Shown here piece by piece: positions 25,480-33,143 of a DNA stretch of 64,000 nt. Origin of the DNA: Clostridium sp. CAG:417. GTDB taxonomy: Bacteria; Bacillota_I; Bacilli_A; RF39; UBA660. How positions within the stretch are numbered: the stretch's first letter is position 1; each line of letters opens with the position of its first letter. The DNA lies in assembly GCA_000432835.1 (NCBI GenBank), contig FR890371.1, positions 62,001 to 126,000 of the forward strand, given 5' to 3'. Made by a program: the position numbers and the translations under genes. Under the pieces are notes generated by a model that saw only the letters and a list, made by a program, of their open reading frames with translations, searched no databases and was not told the origin of the DNA.

Positions 25480-25504
25480 AAGGGAGGTTTACTCCTTTTT
25501 TTGT
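25480..25504 (+). terminator. Terminator after rubrerythrin
   Basis: AAGGGAG (25480-25486), loop GTTTA, CTCCTTT (25492-25498) with one G-U pair, then further T. Confidence 0.7.
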
Positions 25505-25535
25505 TGTATGTTATAATAACAAGTGGAGTGATAGT

Positions 25536-26402
25536 ATGGAAGATAATATTTATTTATTTTTACAAGAACCTAAAAAATATGAAATTAATATCGATTATAT
25601 AGCTAAGATAGAAAAATTTTATCAACAACATGGTTTTATTCCAGAAAATTGTGTTAATACTTTTTTGGATTGGTTGGTAATGGAGGCCCGTAAGAAGTGT
25701 TTAAATTCAGAGGAGGATTTTCTTAATTTCTCTTATAAGGGCTGCTGTGGTAGGGTTCAGGGAGCTCTAAAGGATTTATTAGATAGGATGAGGTTTCCTA
25801 ATAAAGCATTTAATATTGGGAATGTTGTAGCACATAAACCAATTCATGCTTTAAATATGTTAACGATTCCGATATTAAAGAATGATAAAGTTGTACTAGA
25901 TAATTATATACTTGATCCAACATTTAGACAATTTACGTTAAAGGAAGAAAATAGATTTGAAAGATATTTTGAAGAAGAGAGAGGGGCTATAAAGGTTGCT
26001 ACTCCTCATCCAGGATATTTCTTAAATTTAACTCCACAAGTAAGAGAATTTGCTAATGAACTTATTAAAGATGGTTATTTTTTGATGAATGATGAAAATA
26101 CAAAGTTATATTGTGATGCTTTTCAACTTTATGTAACGCCTAAAGAAGATTATACAGATAAAAGTTTAGTAGGAAAGGTTAGTTTTACTGGTTATAGTGG
26201 GGCAGATTATATAAAACTTATAAATACTAATTTAACCAATTTTACCATGTCAGATATTTATATAGAAGATCCTGTAGTGAGTGCTAATAAGATAAGTAGA
26301 AAGATTAAAAAGTTATTTAAAAAGAAGGATGATCCCATTGAAATAGAAAAAATGCTTAGTGATAGTACCTCTAATGTTCCAGATTCAAAGTTTTATAAAT
26401 AA
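25536..26402 (+). CDS. Unknown protein with a possible Cys-His-Asp (transglutaminase-like) core
   Basis: No named family is certain. The order of motifs is suggestive: GCCGRVQGALKDLL (Cys near residue 69-70 at a helix start), PIHALNML (His near 103), and YILDPTFRQF (Asp near 128). Cys, His and Asp in this order and spacing are the hallmark of transglutaminase-like and arylamine N-acetyltransferase-type folds. There is no signal peptide, so it would act in the cytoplasm. The C-terminus is basic (ISRKIKKLFKKKDD). Length is 288 aa. A second protein with the same type of triad is encoded at 46876-48636. It stands alone between a terminator and a tRNA. Confidence 0.55.
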   Translation: MEDNIYLFLQEPKKYEINIDYIAKIEKFYQQHGFIPENCVNTFLDWLVMEARKKCLNSEEDFLNFSYKGCCGRVQGALKDLLDRMRFPNKAFNIGNVVAHKPIHALNMLTIPILKNDKVVLDNYILDPTFRQFTLKEENRFERYFEEERGAIKVATPHPGYFLNLTPQVREFANELIKDGYFLMNDENTKLYCDAFQLYVTPKEDYTDKSLVGKVSFTGYSGADYIKLINTNLTNFTMSDIYIEDPVVSANKISRKIKKLFKKKDDPIEIEKMLSDSTSNVPDSKFYK

Positions 26403-26462
26403 CTATTGCCAAATACTAATATTTTTGTTAGAATGATATTGTCTTTTAAAGAGATATCATTT

Positions 26463-26539
26463 GGTCTGTTGGTGAAGTGGTTTAACACGCGCGCCTCTCA
26501 AGCTCGTATTCACGGGTTCGAACCCCGTACAGACTACCA
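26463..26539 (+). tRNA. tRNA-Glu, anticodon CTC
   Basis: The acceptor arms GGTCTGT (26463-26469) and ACAGACT (26529-26535) pair, and CCA is encoded. The D-stem is GTG/CAC and the T arm is ACGGG-TTCGAAC-CCCGT. The anticodon loop is CTCTCAA, giving CTC (reads GAG). The body matches Firmicutes tRNA-Glu (GTTGGTGAAGTGG). The anticodon stem CGCGC/GCTCG holds one mismatch (position 29 C against 41 U), where CGAGC would pair fully. Confidence 0.9.
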
Positions 26540-26581
26540 TTAAGAATTTTACTTGAAATTTTATTATTTCTAGTTGATAAT

Positions 26582-26611
26582 AACTAATCCTTATCGTGGA
26601 TTAGTTTTTTT
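26582..26611 (+). terminator. Terminator after tRNA-Glu
   Basis: AACTAATCC (26582-26590), seven-base loop, GGATTAGTT (26598-26606): a perfect nine-pair stem, followed by T. The remaining sequence up to 26667 shows only a small hairpin (GCGTC/GATGC near 26640-26655). Confidence 0.85.
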
Positions 26612-26667
26612 GTGCTATTAATACAGGAAATTTTAAAGGCGTCGAATTAGATGCGTTTGAAAAAAGG

Positions 26668-26696
26668 TTTACTTCAATTAAAAGTTATGTTATAAT
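26668..26696 (+). promoter_or_regulatory. Promoter of the gene at 26722
   Basis: TTTACT (26668-26673), 17-base spacer, TATAAT (26691-26696). Confidence 0.7.
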
Positions 26697-26721
26697 ACGT
26701 AACTAGTGATGGAGGTTTAAA

Positions 26722-27594
26722 ATGAAAATATTAAGAAAGAATGATAATTGGAACAAAATAAATACTAGAGAAGAATTACTTGAATTATTAAAAAAATATA
26801 ACAGAATACTTCGTGGTTCAATGATCCATTATTTAAATGATTTAGTAGATTTAGAATTTTCGGTTATTAAAGATAATATTAATGTTAGCGAAGATGATAA
26901 AAAAATTTTATCAGAATTAGAGATATATAAAAGAATAGCAATGTATAATATTTATAATATGGCATTAAACATATTTGAAGAAGCAAATCCAGAAATTATG
27001 ATATCCGGCAATAATGATGTAATTGAGGGATTGAATGTATACGCTTCATTTGGTGAAAGAAGCTTTCAAGTATTTGATTTTTATTATCAGGAAGGACCTA
27101 TTGGGTTTGAATTAGAAATACCAAGTGGTTATAAAACAATGAGAATAGGAGATATTTCTTTATTTCATACAATGGCTAGTGAGGAACTAAGAGAAGCTGA
27201 GTTGATGCGAGTAATGGATGAATTGGATAGATTATATGATCAAAAAAATCCATATGGTTATAGTTCTTATGGCGATAGTAGACATTTTGGTGGTTGTCGA
27301 CATGTTGGTGGACCTGCTGCACAATGGAGTTTTGAACACAATAAAAAAATAAAGGCAAACGAAAAGAGATTTGAATTATTAGATTCCAAAAAAGAATTAA
27401 CAGATGATGATAAGAGAGAAATAGAAATTACAAATAGATTTTATGAATTATTATTAAAAGATTATGGCTTGACAGATAAAGACTTTGAAGAGGAAGATGA
27501 TTTAGTCTTTCCTGAGAGACAAACAAAATTACAAAAAACTCTTGTTAAAAAAACGCCAAATATAAAAATTTATAATAATATTAAATATATTTAA
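26722..27594 (+). CDS. Unknown protein, 290 aa
   Basis: This is a cytoplasmic-looking protein without signal peptide. The first half is helical. The centre has a compact segment with alternating strands (SGNNDVIEGLNVYASFGERSF) and a Gly/His/Tyr-rich loop (YSSYGDSRHFGGCRHVGGP) with several His and Cys that could bind metal. The end is charged. I recognise no family. It has its own near-consensus promoter, GGAGG before the ATG, and no co-directional partner within 190 bases, so it is a single-gene unit. Confidence 0.65.
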   Translation: MKILRKNDNWNKINTREELLELLKKYNRILRGSMIHYLNDLVDLEFSVIKDNINVSEDDKKILSELEIYKRIAMYNIYNMALNIFEEANPEIMISGNNDVIEGLNVYASFGERSFQVFDFYYQEGPIGFELEIPSGYKTMRIGDISLFHTMASEELREAELMRVMDELDRLYDQKNPYGYSSYGDSRHFGGCRHVGGPAAQWSFEHNKKIKANEKRFELLDSKKELTDDDKREIEITNRFYELLLKDYGLTDKDFEEEDDLVFPERQTKLQKTLVKKTPNIKIYNNIKYI

Positions 27595-27717
27595 ATAATG
27601 TAAATGAGAGCTAGTGATGTGTTACTATGTTCTTTTTTATTTAAACTTCATAAGCAATTAAAGCATTGGCAAATTATCATTACTTTTAATTGATATACGT
27701 TTTTATGTAAAATTTAG

Positions 27718-27745
27718 TTGCACAAATTTTTAAATACGCTATACT
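27718..27745 (+). promoter_or_regulatory. Promoter of the gene at 27792
   Basis: TTGCAC (27718-27723), 16-base spacer, TATACT (27740-27745). The rest of the gap 27595-27717 is AT-rich and shows no clear feature. Confidence 0.6.
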
Positions 27746-27791
27746 TTTAGTAGGGGTGTTAAGTGATATAGTGGTATTTGAGGAGAAAATT

Positions 27792-28667
27792 ATGAAAAAA
27801 ATACTTGGGATGGTTGATGATAATTCTGTTACTCACTTTTTATCTGTTGAGTTGAATGGGATTGATGAGGTTTGTTCTGCTATTGATGATAGTTTCAGCT
27901 ATAAGATTGATAGAACTATATCTTGTGAGGTACTTAATCGGAAGTTATATAGTTTAGGTAAATATCAAGATGATATTTTACATGGTAGAGCACAAGTCCT
28001 AAAGGCTTCAATTGTAAAAATTGATAAAAAACAGCAGAAAGATAATTTTATTGATGAAGTTGATCCTGATATTAGGATGGGATTAGTAAATGTGTCTTTA
28101 GTTTATCCATCACAGATAAGTAAAATTATTAAAAACACTTTTTATGATGATGGGACTTATGGTGAATATAAGTTAATAGATTTAACTGATTTAGCAAAGC
28201 TTGCTAATAAAATATCAAAAACGAAAAATAATTTTTCTTATGATGGAACCATTGATGCAAAAGTAGGAGAGTTTTCGAGTGCTGGTTATTATAATTATTT
28301 AAAAGATACGACTGCTAATAAACCAATATGGCTTAATAAAAAAGAAAGACAACTTACTAGTGAGATGGTAACGGATATTTTTCAGTGTGTTAGTGAATGC
28401 CTTGATATTAAATACTTAGGAAGTAGTTTCCTTGATGATTCTTCAAGTCTTGAAACAGAAAAGATGAATAGATTTGCGTTACGTAATAGTGATGCTTTAA
28501 AATCTCTAGAACTTTCGCCGCTTCTTTCTAGAATTCTCAATACTTTAAGTGAAGTAGAACAATATAGAGATATTTCTTATTTTAATATTAGCTTACCTAA
28601 TTATTTATTAGATGGTAAACTATATGGTGAGAATGAGAAAAGTCTTGCAAAATCAAAGAAAATGTGA
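27792..28667 (+). CDS. Unknown protein, 291 aa
   Basis: The ATG at 27792 is six bases after TGAGGAG; an upstream GTG at 27756 precedes that site and is rejected. The product has no membrane segment and no motif I can name. It mixes strand-like stretches (MGLVNVSLVYPSQIS) with acidic helices. The stop is TGA. A TATAAT-like sequence at the gene end (GTGATATAATG, near 28665-28675) probably starts transcription of the next gene, which encodes a Gly/Pro/Phe-rich protein. Confidence 0.65.
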   Translation: MKKILGMVDDNSVTHFLSVELNGIDEVCSAIDDSFSYKIDRTISCEVLNRKLYSLGKYQDDILHGRAQVLKASIVKIDKKQQKDNFIDEVDPDIRMGLVNVSLVYPSQISKIIKNTFYDDGTYGEYKLIDLTDLAKLANKISKTKNNFSYDGTIDAKVGEFSSAGYYNYLKDTTANKPIWLNKKERQLTSEMVTDIFQCVSECLDIKYLGSSFLDDSSSLETEKMNRFALRNSDALKSLELSPLLSRILNTLSEVEQYRDISYFNISLPNYLLDGKLYGENEKSLAKSKKM

Positions 28668-28699
28668 TATAATGTGGACAATTAAGAGGAGTGATATGT

Positions 28700-29767
28700 A
28701 TGAATAATTTTCATGGAGGACCAGGTGGTCCATTTCCAGGTCCAGGATTTGGTCCGGGATTTGGGCCAGCACCAGGTCCAGGATTTGGTCCAGCACCCGG
28801 TGGAGTACCATTAGAAGTTGAATCTCAATTTATGTATGGCGGTGTCGGTGGAGGAAGTAGTAATGAACACAGAATTCCACTTGATATATTATCTGCTAAA
28901 AAACTTCCTAGTTCTAGATTTTTTTCTAGACTTAAGGTTAGATTAAAAAGAGCTAATCTTAGAAGTAATATTAGAAGTGTAAATAAATATTTGCGTAGAG
29001 CACAAATTCAACAAATGATTTTGGAAAATATGGGAAGTTTATCTCATAGTTATGGAGATAATGCCAGAGTGTTTGCCGATATTACAACTGATGAAATTAT
29101 AGATACTTTAGACCAAAATAATAAAAAGATAAAACTAAAAGAAAAATTTTTATTTAATAATCTTCGCAATAAAATTGAGAGAAAAAAAGAAAGATTTTAT
29201 GTAGGATATTATAAATTTAAGTCTTATATAAAGTATGGAAAGTCAGAAAAGAAGAGGAGTTATCAACTAAGAAAAGCTAATCAAGATGTTGATTATAGAA
29301 AAGATAAATTACTTGATGGTTGGTTACTTCATAATTATAATATTTATTCAATATTATTAGGTGATATAAGCAAGAAAAATGGCTTTAAGGGATTACTTCC
29401 AGATAGTGCTGATTTAGAAACCGTTAAAAATGCTAATAAACAAAAAACAGCACCTCAAAATATTCAACAATCAAATACTCAAAATAAAACCGTAAGTCAA
29501 AATAACACGAATACACAGACTAATACAAAAACTCAAAGCAATGTAAATACTCAAAATAATGCAAAGACACAAGTAAATGCTACACCACAACCTGCTAAAA
29601 TACAATCACAACCTTCACCAGTTAAAATTAGTGATATTAATGATTATCCACCAGTTTATGTAGATCCATGGATTGAAGGAATGTTTAGTAATGATTGGGA
29701 AAAAGCTGATGAATCAGTAAGCATGGATGTAGAAATTTTAGATGATAAAACTCATCACCATAAATAA
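28700..29767 (+). CDS. Unknown basic protein with Gly-Pro-Phe repeats and a Gln/Asn/Thr-rich linker
   Basis: The N-terminal 45 residues are built from short repeats of the type GPGFGP (GGPGGPFPGPGFGPGFGPAP), then a basic helical core of about 180 residues. A low-complexity linker of Q, N, T and K follows (residues about 240-310), and finally a conserved-looking tail (INDYPPVYVDPWIEGMF) ending in D-K-T-H-H-H-K. The arrangement of disordered ends around a core suggests a scaffold or phase-separating type of protein, but that is speculation. There is no signal peptide. GAGGAG stands eight bases before ATG 28700. Confidence 0.65.
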   Translation: MNNFHGGPGGPFPGPGFGPGFGPAPGPGFGPAPGGVPLEVESQFMYGGVGGGSSNEHRIPLDILSAKKLPSSRFFSRLKVRLKRANLRSNIRSVNKYLRRAQIQQMILENMGSLSHSYGDNARVFADITTDEIIDTLDQNNKKIKLKEKFLFNNLRNKIERKKERFYVGYYKFKSYIKYGKSEKKRSYQLRKANQDVDYRKDKLLDGWLLHNYNIYSILLGDISKKNGFKGLLPDSADLETVKNANKQKTAPQNIQQSNTQNKTVSQNNTNTQTNTKTQSNVNTQNNAKTQVNATPQPAKIQSQPSPVKISDINDYPPVYVDPWIEGMFSNDWEKADESVSMDVEILDDKTHHHK

Positions 29768-29798
29768 TAAAGTTGGTTAATTCTAACTTTATTTTTTG
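29767..29798 (+). terminator. Terminator before murI
   Basis: ATAAAGTT (29767-29774) pairs with AACTTTAT (29785-29792), followed by TTTTTT. A TATAAT at 29799 directly after it may be the -10 box of murI. Confidence 0.65.
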
Positions 29799-29822
29799 TA
29801 TAATGATATTAGGAGGAATAAA

Positions 29823-30560
29823 ATGATTGGCGTGTTTGATTCAGGAATTGGTGGGGTAACGGTATTAAAAGAACTTTTAAAAATTTTACCACATGAAAAG
29901 TTTATTTATTATTCTGACTCTTTAAATAATCCGTACGGTGATAAGAGCTTTGATGAATTAAAGAAAATTGTTTTTAAAGTGGTTGATACATTAATAGATA
30001 ATAACTGCAAAATAATAGTTATAGCGTGTAATACTGCTAGCACTTTGAGTACCTGTTTAAGGGAAAAATATAGTATACCGATAGTCGCTATTGAACCGGC
30101 TTATAAAATGATTTATGATAATGATTTTTCAGAGAAAACCTTGGTAATGGCAACGAAAGCAACTATTAATAGTGATAAATTTCAACAACTTTATCATAAG
30201 TATGATAACCATAATACAACTCTTTTATCTTGTTCTGGACTAGCTGATTTAGTTGAGACAGGGGATCAGGAGAAGATAGATAATTATTTAAAAAATACTT
30301 TGATGCCTTATAGGGGAGTAAAATGTGTCGTTTTGGGATGTACACATTATCCATTGATTAAAGAAAACATTCGGAAAGTATTAGGTGATGTTAAATTTTA
30401 TGATGGAAGTGTTGGAGTTAGTAAACAGACACGCAAGATTTTACTTGAAAAAGATTTAATTAATGAAGATGGTGATACTTATGTTCAGTTTATTGATTCT
30501 TCAAATGATTTAAAAAAGAAAAAAAGATTTTTTTCTTTATTAGGTGACTTGAAATTTTAA
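29823..30560 (+). CDS. murI: Glutamate racemase
   Basis: MurI makes D-glutamate for peptidoglycan. Start MIGVFDSGIGGVTVL, the first catalytic cysteine in VIACNTAST and the second in VLGCTHYPL are all present, as is the PYGDKS motif. Length is 245 aa from the ATG at 29823, which follows AGGAGG; an earlier in-frame start at 29796 lies upstream of this site and in the promoter. A T-box leader and glyS follow, which are separately controlled. Confidence 0.95.
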   Translation: MIGVFDSGIGGVTVLKELLKILPHEKFIYYSDSLNNPYGDKSFDELKKIVFKVVDTLIDNNCKIIVIACNTASTLSTCLREKYSIPIVAIEPAYKMIYDNDFSEKTLVMATKATINSDKFQQLYHKYDNHNTTLLSCSGLADLVETGDQEKIDNYLKNTLMPYRGVKCVVLGCTHYPLIKENIRKVLGDVKFYDGSVGVSKQTRKILLEKDLINEDGDTYVQFIDSSNDLKKKKRFFSLLGDLKF

Positions 30561-30582
30561 ATAAGTTTTACTATAATATATG

Positions 30583-30706
30583 TGATGACGCGATGATGGA
30601 GGTTGGAAACTCCTAGCGCTACAAAGAAAGAGATTCTTCTGGAATAAGTAAGGTGGAACCGCGGGGTAACTCGTCCTTACATTTATTCTGGGAGTTTTAT
30701 TTTTTT
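30583..30706 (+). promoter_or_regulatory. Compact T-box leader of glyS
   Basis: The core T-box sequence AAGGTGGAACCGCG is exact (30650-30663). Its TGGA would pair with the UCCA end of tRNA-Gly. GTAAGG/CCTTAC plus GAATAA/TTATTC can form around it (30642-30688). GGAGTTT (30691-30697) before a T-run can pair with AACTC at 30668 or AAACTCC at 30607 as terminator. TATAAT at 30572 marks the promoter. Only about 65 bases precede the T-box, with a small GGAG/CTCC hairpin closed by GCG/CGC, so stem I is much reduced compared with textbook T-boxes. Confidence 0.9.
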
Positions 30707-30720
30707 AGGAGGAAAATAAT

Positions 30721-32082
30721 ATGAAAATGGAAGAATTAGTTAATTACTGTAAACAATATGGTTTTATATTTCAGGGTAGTGAAATATATGGTGGACTTGC
30801 AAATACATGGGATTATGGTCCATTAGGAAGTAGACTAAAAAATAATATTAAAGATACTTGGAGAAAAAGATTCATTCAAGAAAGACGTAATGCTTATGAA
30901 GTTGATGCAGATATTTTAATGCATCCGAAGGTTTGGGAAGCAAGTGGACACGTATCATCTTTTTCTGATCCATTAATTGATTGTAAGAATTGTAAAACAA
31001 GACATAGAGCAGATAATTTAATAGATGATTTTTCAGAGGATGCAGATGCTGATGCAATGAGTCAAGATGAAATGATGGAATATATTAAAACTCATCACGT
31101 TCCATGCCCAAAATGTGGGAAATCAGATTTTACTGATATTAGACAATTTAATTTGATGTTTGAAACCCATAGAGGAGTAGTAGAAGATGGTAAAAATAAG
31201 GTTTATTTACGTCCAGAAAACGCTCAGGGGGAATATGTTAACTTTTTAAATGTTCAAAGAACTACTAGATCAAAACTTCCTTTTAGTATAGGTCAAATAG
31301 GTAAGGCTTTTAGAAATGAAATAACACCTGGTAACTTTACTTTTAGAACAATAGAATTTGAACAAATGGAATATCAAACTTTCTGTAAGGAAGGAAATGA
31401 TTCTGAATTATATAATTATTTTAAAGAATATGCTAAAAAGTATTTTATGGATTTAGGAATTCCAGAGAGCGATTTAAGATTCCATGATCATGAAAAATTA
31501 GCTCATTATGCTAAGGAAGCATGTGATATAGAATATAAATTTCCTTTTGGTTGGGGAGAAATCAATGGAACACATAACAGAACTAATTATGACTTATCTC
31601 AACATCAGAAGGTATCAGGAGTTAGTCAAGAATATTTAGATCCTGAAACAAACGAGAAATTTATACCTTATATTGTAGAATCTACTATAGGTTGTGATAG
31701 AGCAGTACTTGCAGTTTTATTTAATGCTTATCATAAGGAAACACTAGAAAACGGTGAAGAACGTGATGTAATGAAGTTTTTACCTTCAATAGCACCATAT
31801 AAAGTAGCAGTTTTACCTCTTGCTAAAAAATATCATAGCGAAAAAGCCTCTGAGGTATATGATATGTTATCCAAAAACTTTATGTGTAGTTATGATGAGG
31901 CTGGTTCTATAGGTAAACGTTATAGAAGACAAGATGCTATTGGAACACCTTTTTCAATTACTATTGATGATAATACTATTAATAATAATACTGTTACTAT
32001 TAGAGATAGAGATACAATGGAACAAATTACATTGGAATTAGATAAAGTAATACCTTATATTGAAGAAAAAATTAAGTTTTAA
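30721..32082 (+). CDS. glyS: Glycyl-tRNA synthetase (dimeric class II type)
   Basis: GlyRS charges tRNA-Gly. Class II motifs are visible: motif 1 region GGLANTWDYGPLGSRLKNN, motif 2 FRNEITPGNFTFRTIEFEQME, and motif 3 STIGCDRAVLAVL. A zinc-finger-like insertion (CKNCKTRH with later CPKCG) and the C-terminal anticodon domain (KVAVLPLAKK, KRYRRQDAIGTPFSITID) complete it. Length is 453 aa. It is the eukaryote-like alpha-2 enzyme used by many Firmicutes. The T-box upstream makes its synthesis depend on uncharged tRNA-Gly. Confidence 0.97.
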   Translation: MKMEELVNYCKQYGFIFQGSEIYGGLANTWDYGPLGSRLKNNIKDTWRKRFIQERRNAYEVDADILMHPKVWEASGHVSSFSDPLIDCKNCKTRHRADNLIDDFSEDADADAMSQDEMMEYIKTHHVPCPKCGKSDFTDIRQFNLMFETHRGVVEDGKNKVYLRPENAQGEYVNFLNVQRTTRSKLPFSIGQIGKAFRNEITPGNFTFRTIEFEQMEYQTFCKEGNDSELYNYFKEYAKKYFMDLGIPESDLRFHDHEKLAHYAKEACDIEYKFPFGWGEINGTHNRTNYDLSQHQKVSGVSQEYLDPETNEKFIPYIVESTIGCDRAVLAVLFNAYHKETLENGEERDVMKFLPSIAPYKVAVLPLAKKYHSEKASEVYDMLSKNFMCSYDEAGSIGKRYRRQDAIGTPFSITIDDNTINNNTVTIRDRDTMEQITLELDKVIPYIEEKIKF

Positions 32083-32097
32083 TACTATTTTATACTC

Positions 32098-32124
32098 AAG
32101 ACCTAGTACTTTAGGTCTTTTTTC
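32098..32124 (+). terminator. Terminator after glyS
   Basis: AAGACCTA (32098-32105) and TAGGTCTT (32112-32119) form a perfect stem, followed by T. Confidence 0.8.
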
Positions 32125-32153
32125 TTGCATATTTTTAAATTTTATGATATAAT
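32125..32153 (+). promoter_or_regulatory. Promoter of the 32179-35045 gene pair
   Basis: TTGCAT (32125-32130), 17-base spacer, TATAAT (32148-32153) with the extended TGA. It abuts the T-tract of the glyS terminator. Confidence 0.75.
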
Positions 32154-32178
32154 AGCAACTACTTTAAGGGGTGTAGAT

Positions 32179-33138
32179 ATGAAGAACTTAGAAGAAGATA
32201 GTTATGGATTTATCACAGATATTGATGATGTTGTTGGAAGTGAGGAATATCAGCAATTACCTACGGAAGAGAAGAAAAAGATTTTACTTTCCATTCTAAA
32301 TACTAATAATAAGAAACTAAAAAATAATGATGAACATAGAGGAGAGTTAATAAATGTTATCTGTGATAATGGAATAGTCGAAAAGAAGAGTAAACACATT
32401 TTAGAAGAAAATGAAGAAAGCTATAATGTTTTGTCTCTTGATTTTTTGATGCAATGTGATAATTATCAAGACATGATTAGATGTGGACTTTTACCACGTA
32501 AGGATAAAGCTACTTATAATAAAGAAATGAAAAATATTTTACTTGCCGTTAGAAATGAACTTGATGCATATGAGGTTGCTAAATATGAAGATGAGGATGA
32601 TTTATTTAGTGAAGAAAGGCAGAATTGTGAGAGACTTTTTTCTATATTGCTTGACTATGATGAGTATGAAGAAGAAGAAATTAAAATTGATGTTCAAAGT
32701 GATTTTCATGTAGTTTATTTACCTAATAGTGTTAGAGAACTTGATAATTCACCAATAATTAAAGATGTTTGTAAAAATTGTCAAAAAGATATTTTAGTTA
32801 GAATGATTAATTCAATTAAAGAACAAGAATTTAAAGGATTGAAGAGATTTACTTGCCATTATTCAGAATTTTATGAACTTAGAGCTAATCAACAAAGAGT
32901 AGTTTTTCATTTTTTAATGCCTAACGTCGTAGTAGTTATTTCTGCTTTTACTAAAAAAGTAGATACTAATAAGAGATATCGTATGGAACTTAGAAATAGA
33001 GTTAATAGATATCGTAGTGTAAAAGATAAATTGAAAAAAATTATAGATAGTTCATCAAGAGAACAGTTTTTTAAGTTACAAGATGATATAGAACAACAGT
33101 TTATGAACGATATTGATAAAAAGTTAATAAAGGGGTAG
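32179..33138 (+). CDS. Unknown protein with a C-terminal RelE/HigB-like domain
   Basis: From ATG 32179 (after GGGGTGTAG) the product has 319 residues. The first 200 are acidic and helical without a recognised family. Residues about 205-290 resemble toxin-fold proteins of the RelE/HigB type: a helix pair ending in LVRMINSIKEQEFKGLKRF, then YELRANQQRVVFHFLMPNVVVVISAFTKK and a basic helix. The E-L-R-x-x-x-x-R-V-x-F...AF-x-K-K pattern is typical. No antitoxin-like small gene lies next to it; instead a 633-residue unknown protein follows five bases later. Function as a toxin is not implied. Confidence 0.6.
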   Translation: MKNLEEDSYGFITDIDDVVGSEEYQQLPTEEKKKILLSILNTNNKKLKNNDEHRGELINVICDNGIVEKKSKHILEENEESYNVLSLDFLMQCDNYQDMIRCGLLPRKDKATYNKEMKNILLAVRNELDAYEVAKYEDEDDLFSEERQNCERLFSILLDYDEYEEEEIKIDVQSDFHVVYLPNSVRELDNSPIIKDVCKNCQKDILVRMINSIKEQEFKGLKRFTCHYSEFYELRANQQRVVFHFLMPNVVVVISAFTKKVDTNKRYRMELRNRVNRYRSVKDKLKKIIDSSSREQFFKLQDDIEQQFMNDIDKKLIKG

Positions 33139-33143
33139 TTTAT

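Noticed and set aside
25351..25602. 83-aa frame overlapping the end of the rubrerythrin gene
   Set aside because: It lies in another frame of the rubredoxin domain and spans the terminator; it is a shadow.
28700..28840. DNA-level tandem repeat or CRISPR-like array in the Gly-Pro-rich stretch
   Set aside because: The repeats are short, in frame and encode GPGFGP-type peptide units within one open gene; there are no spacers.
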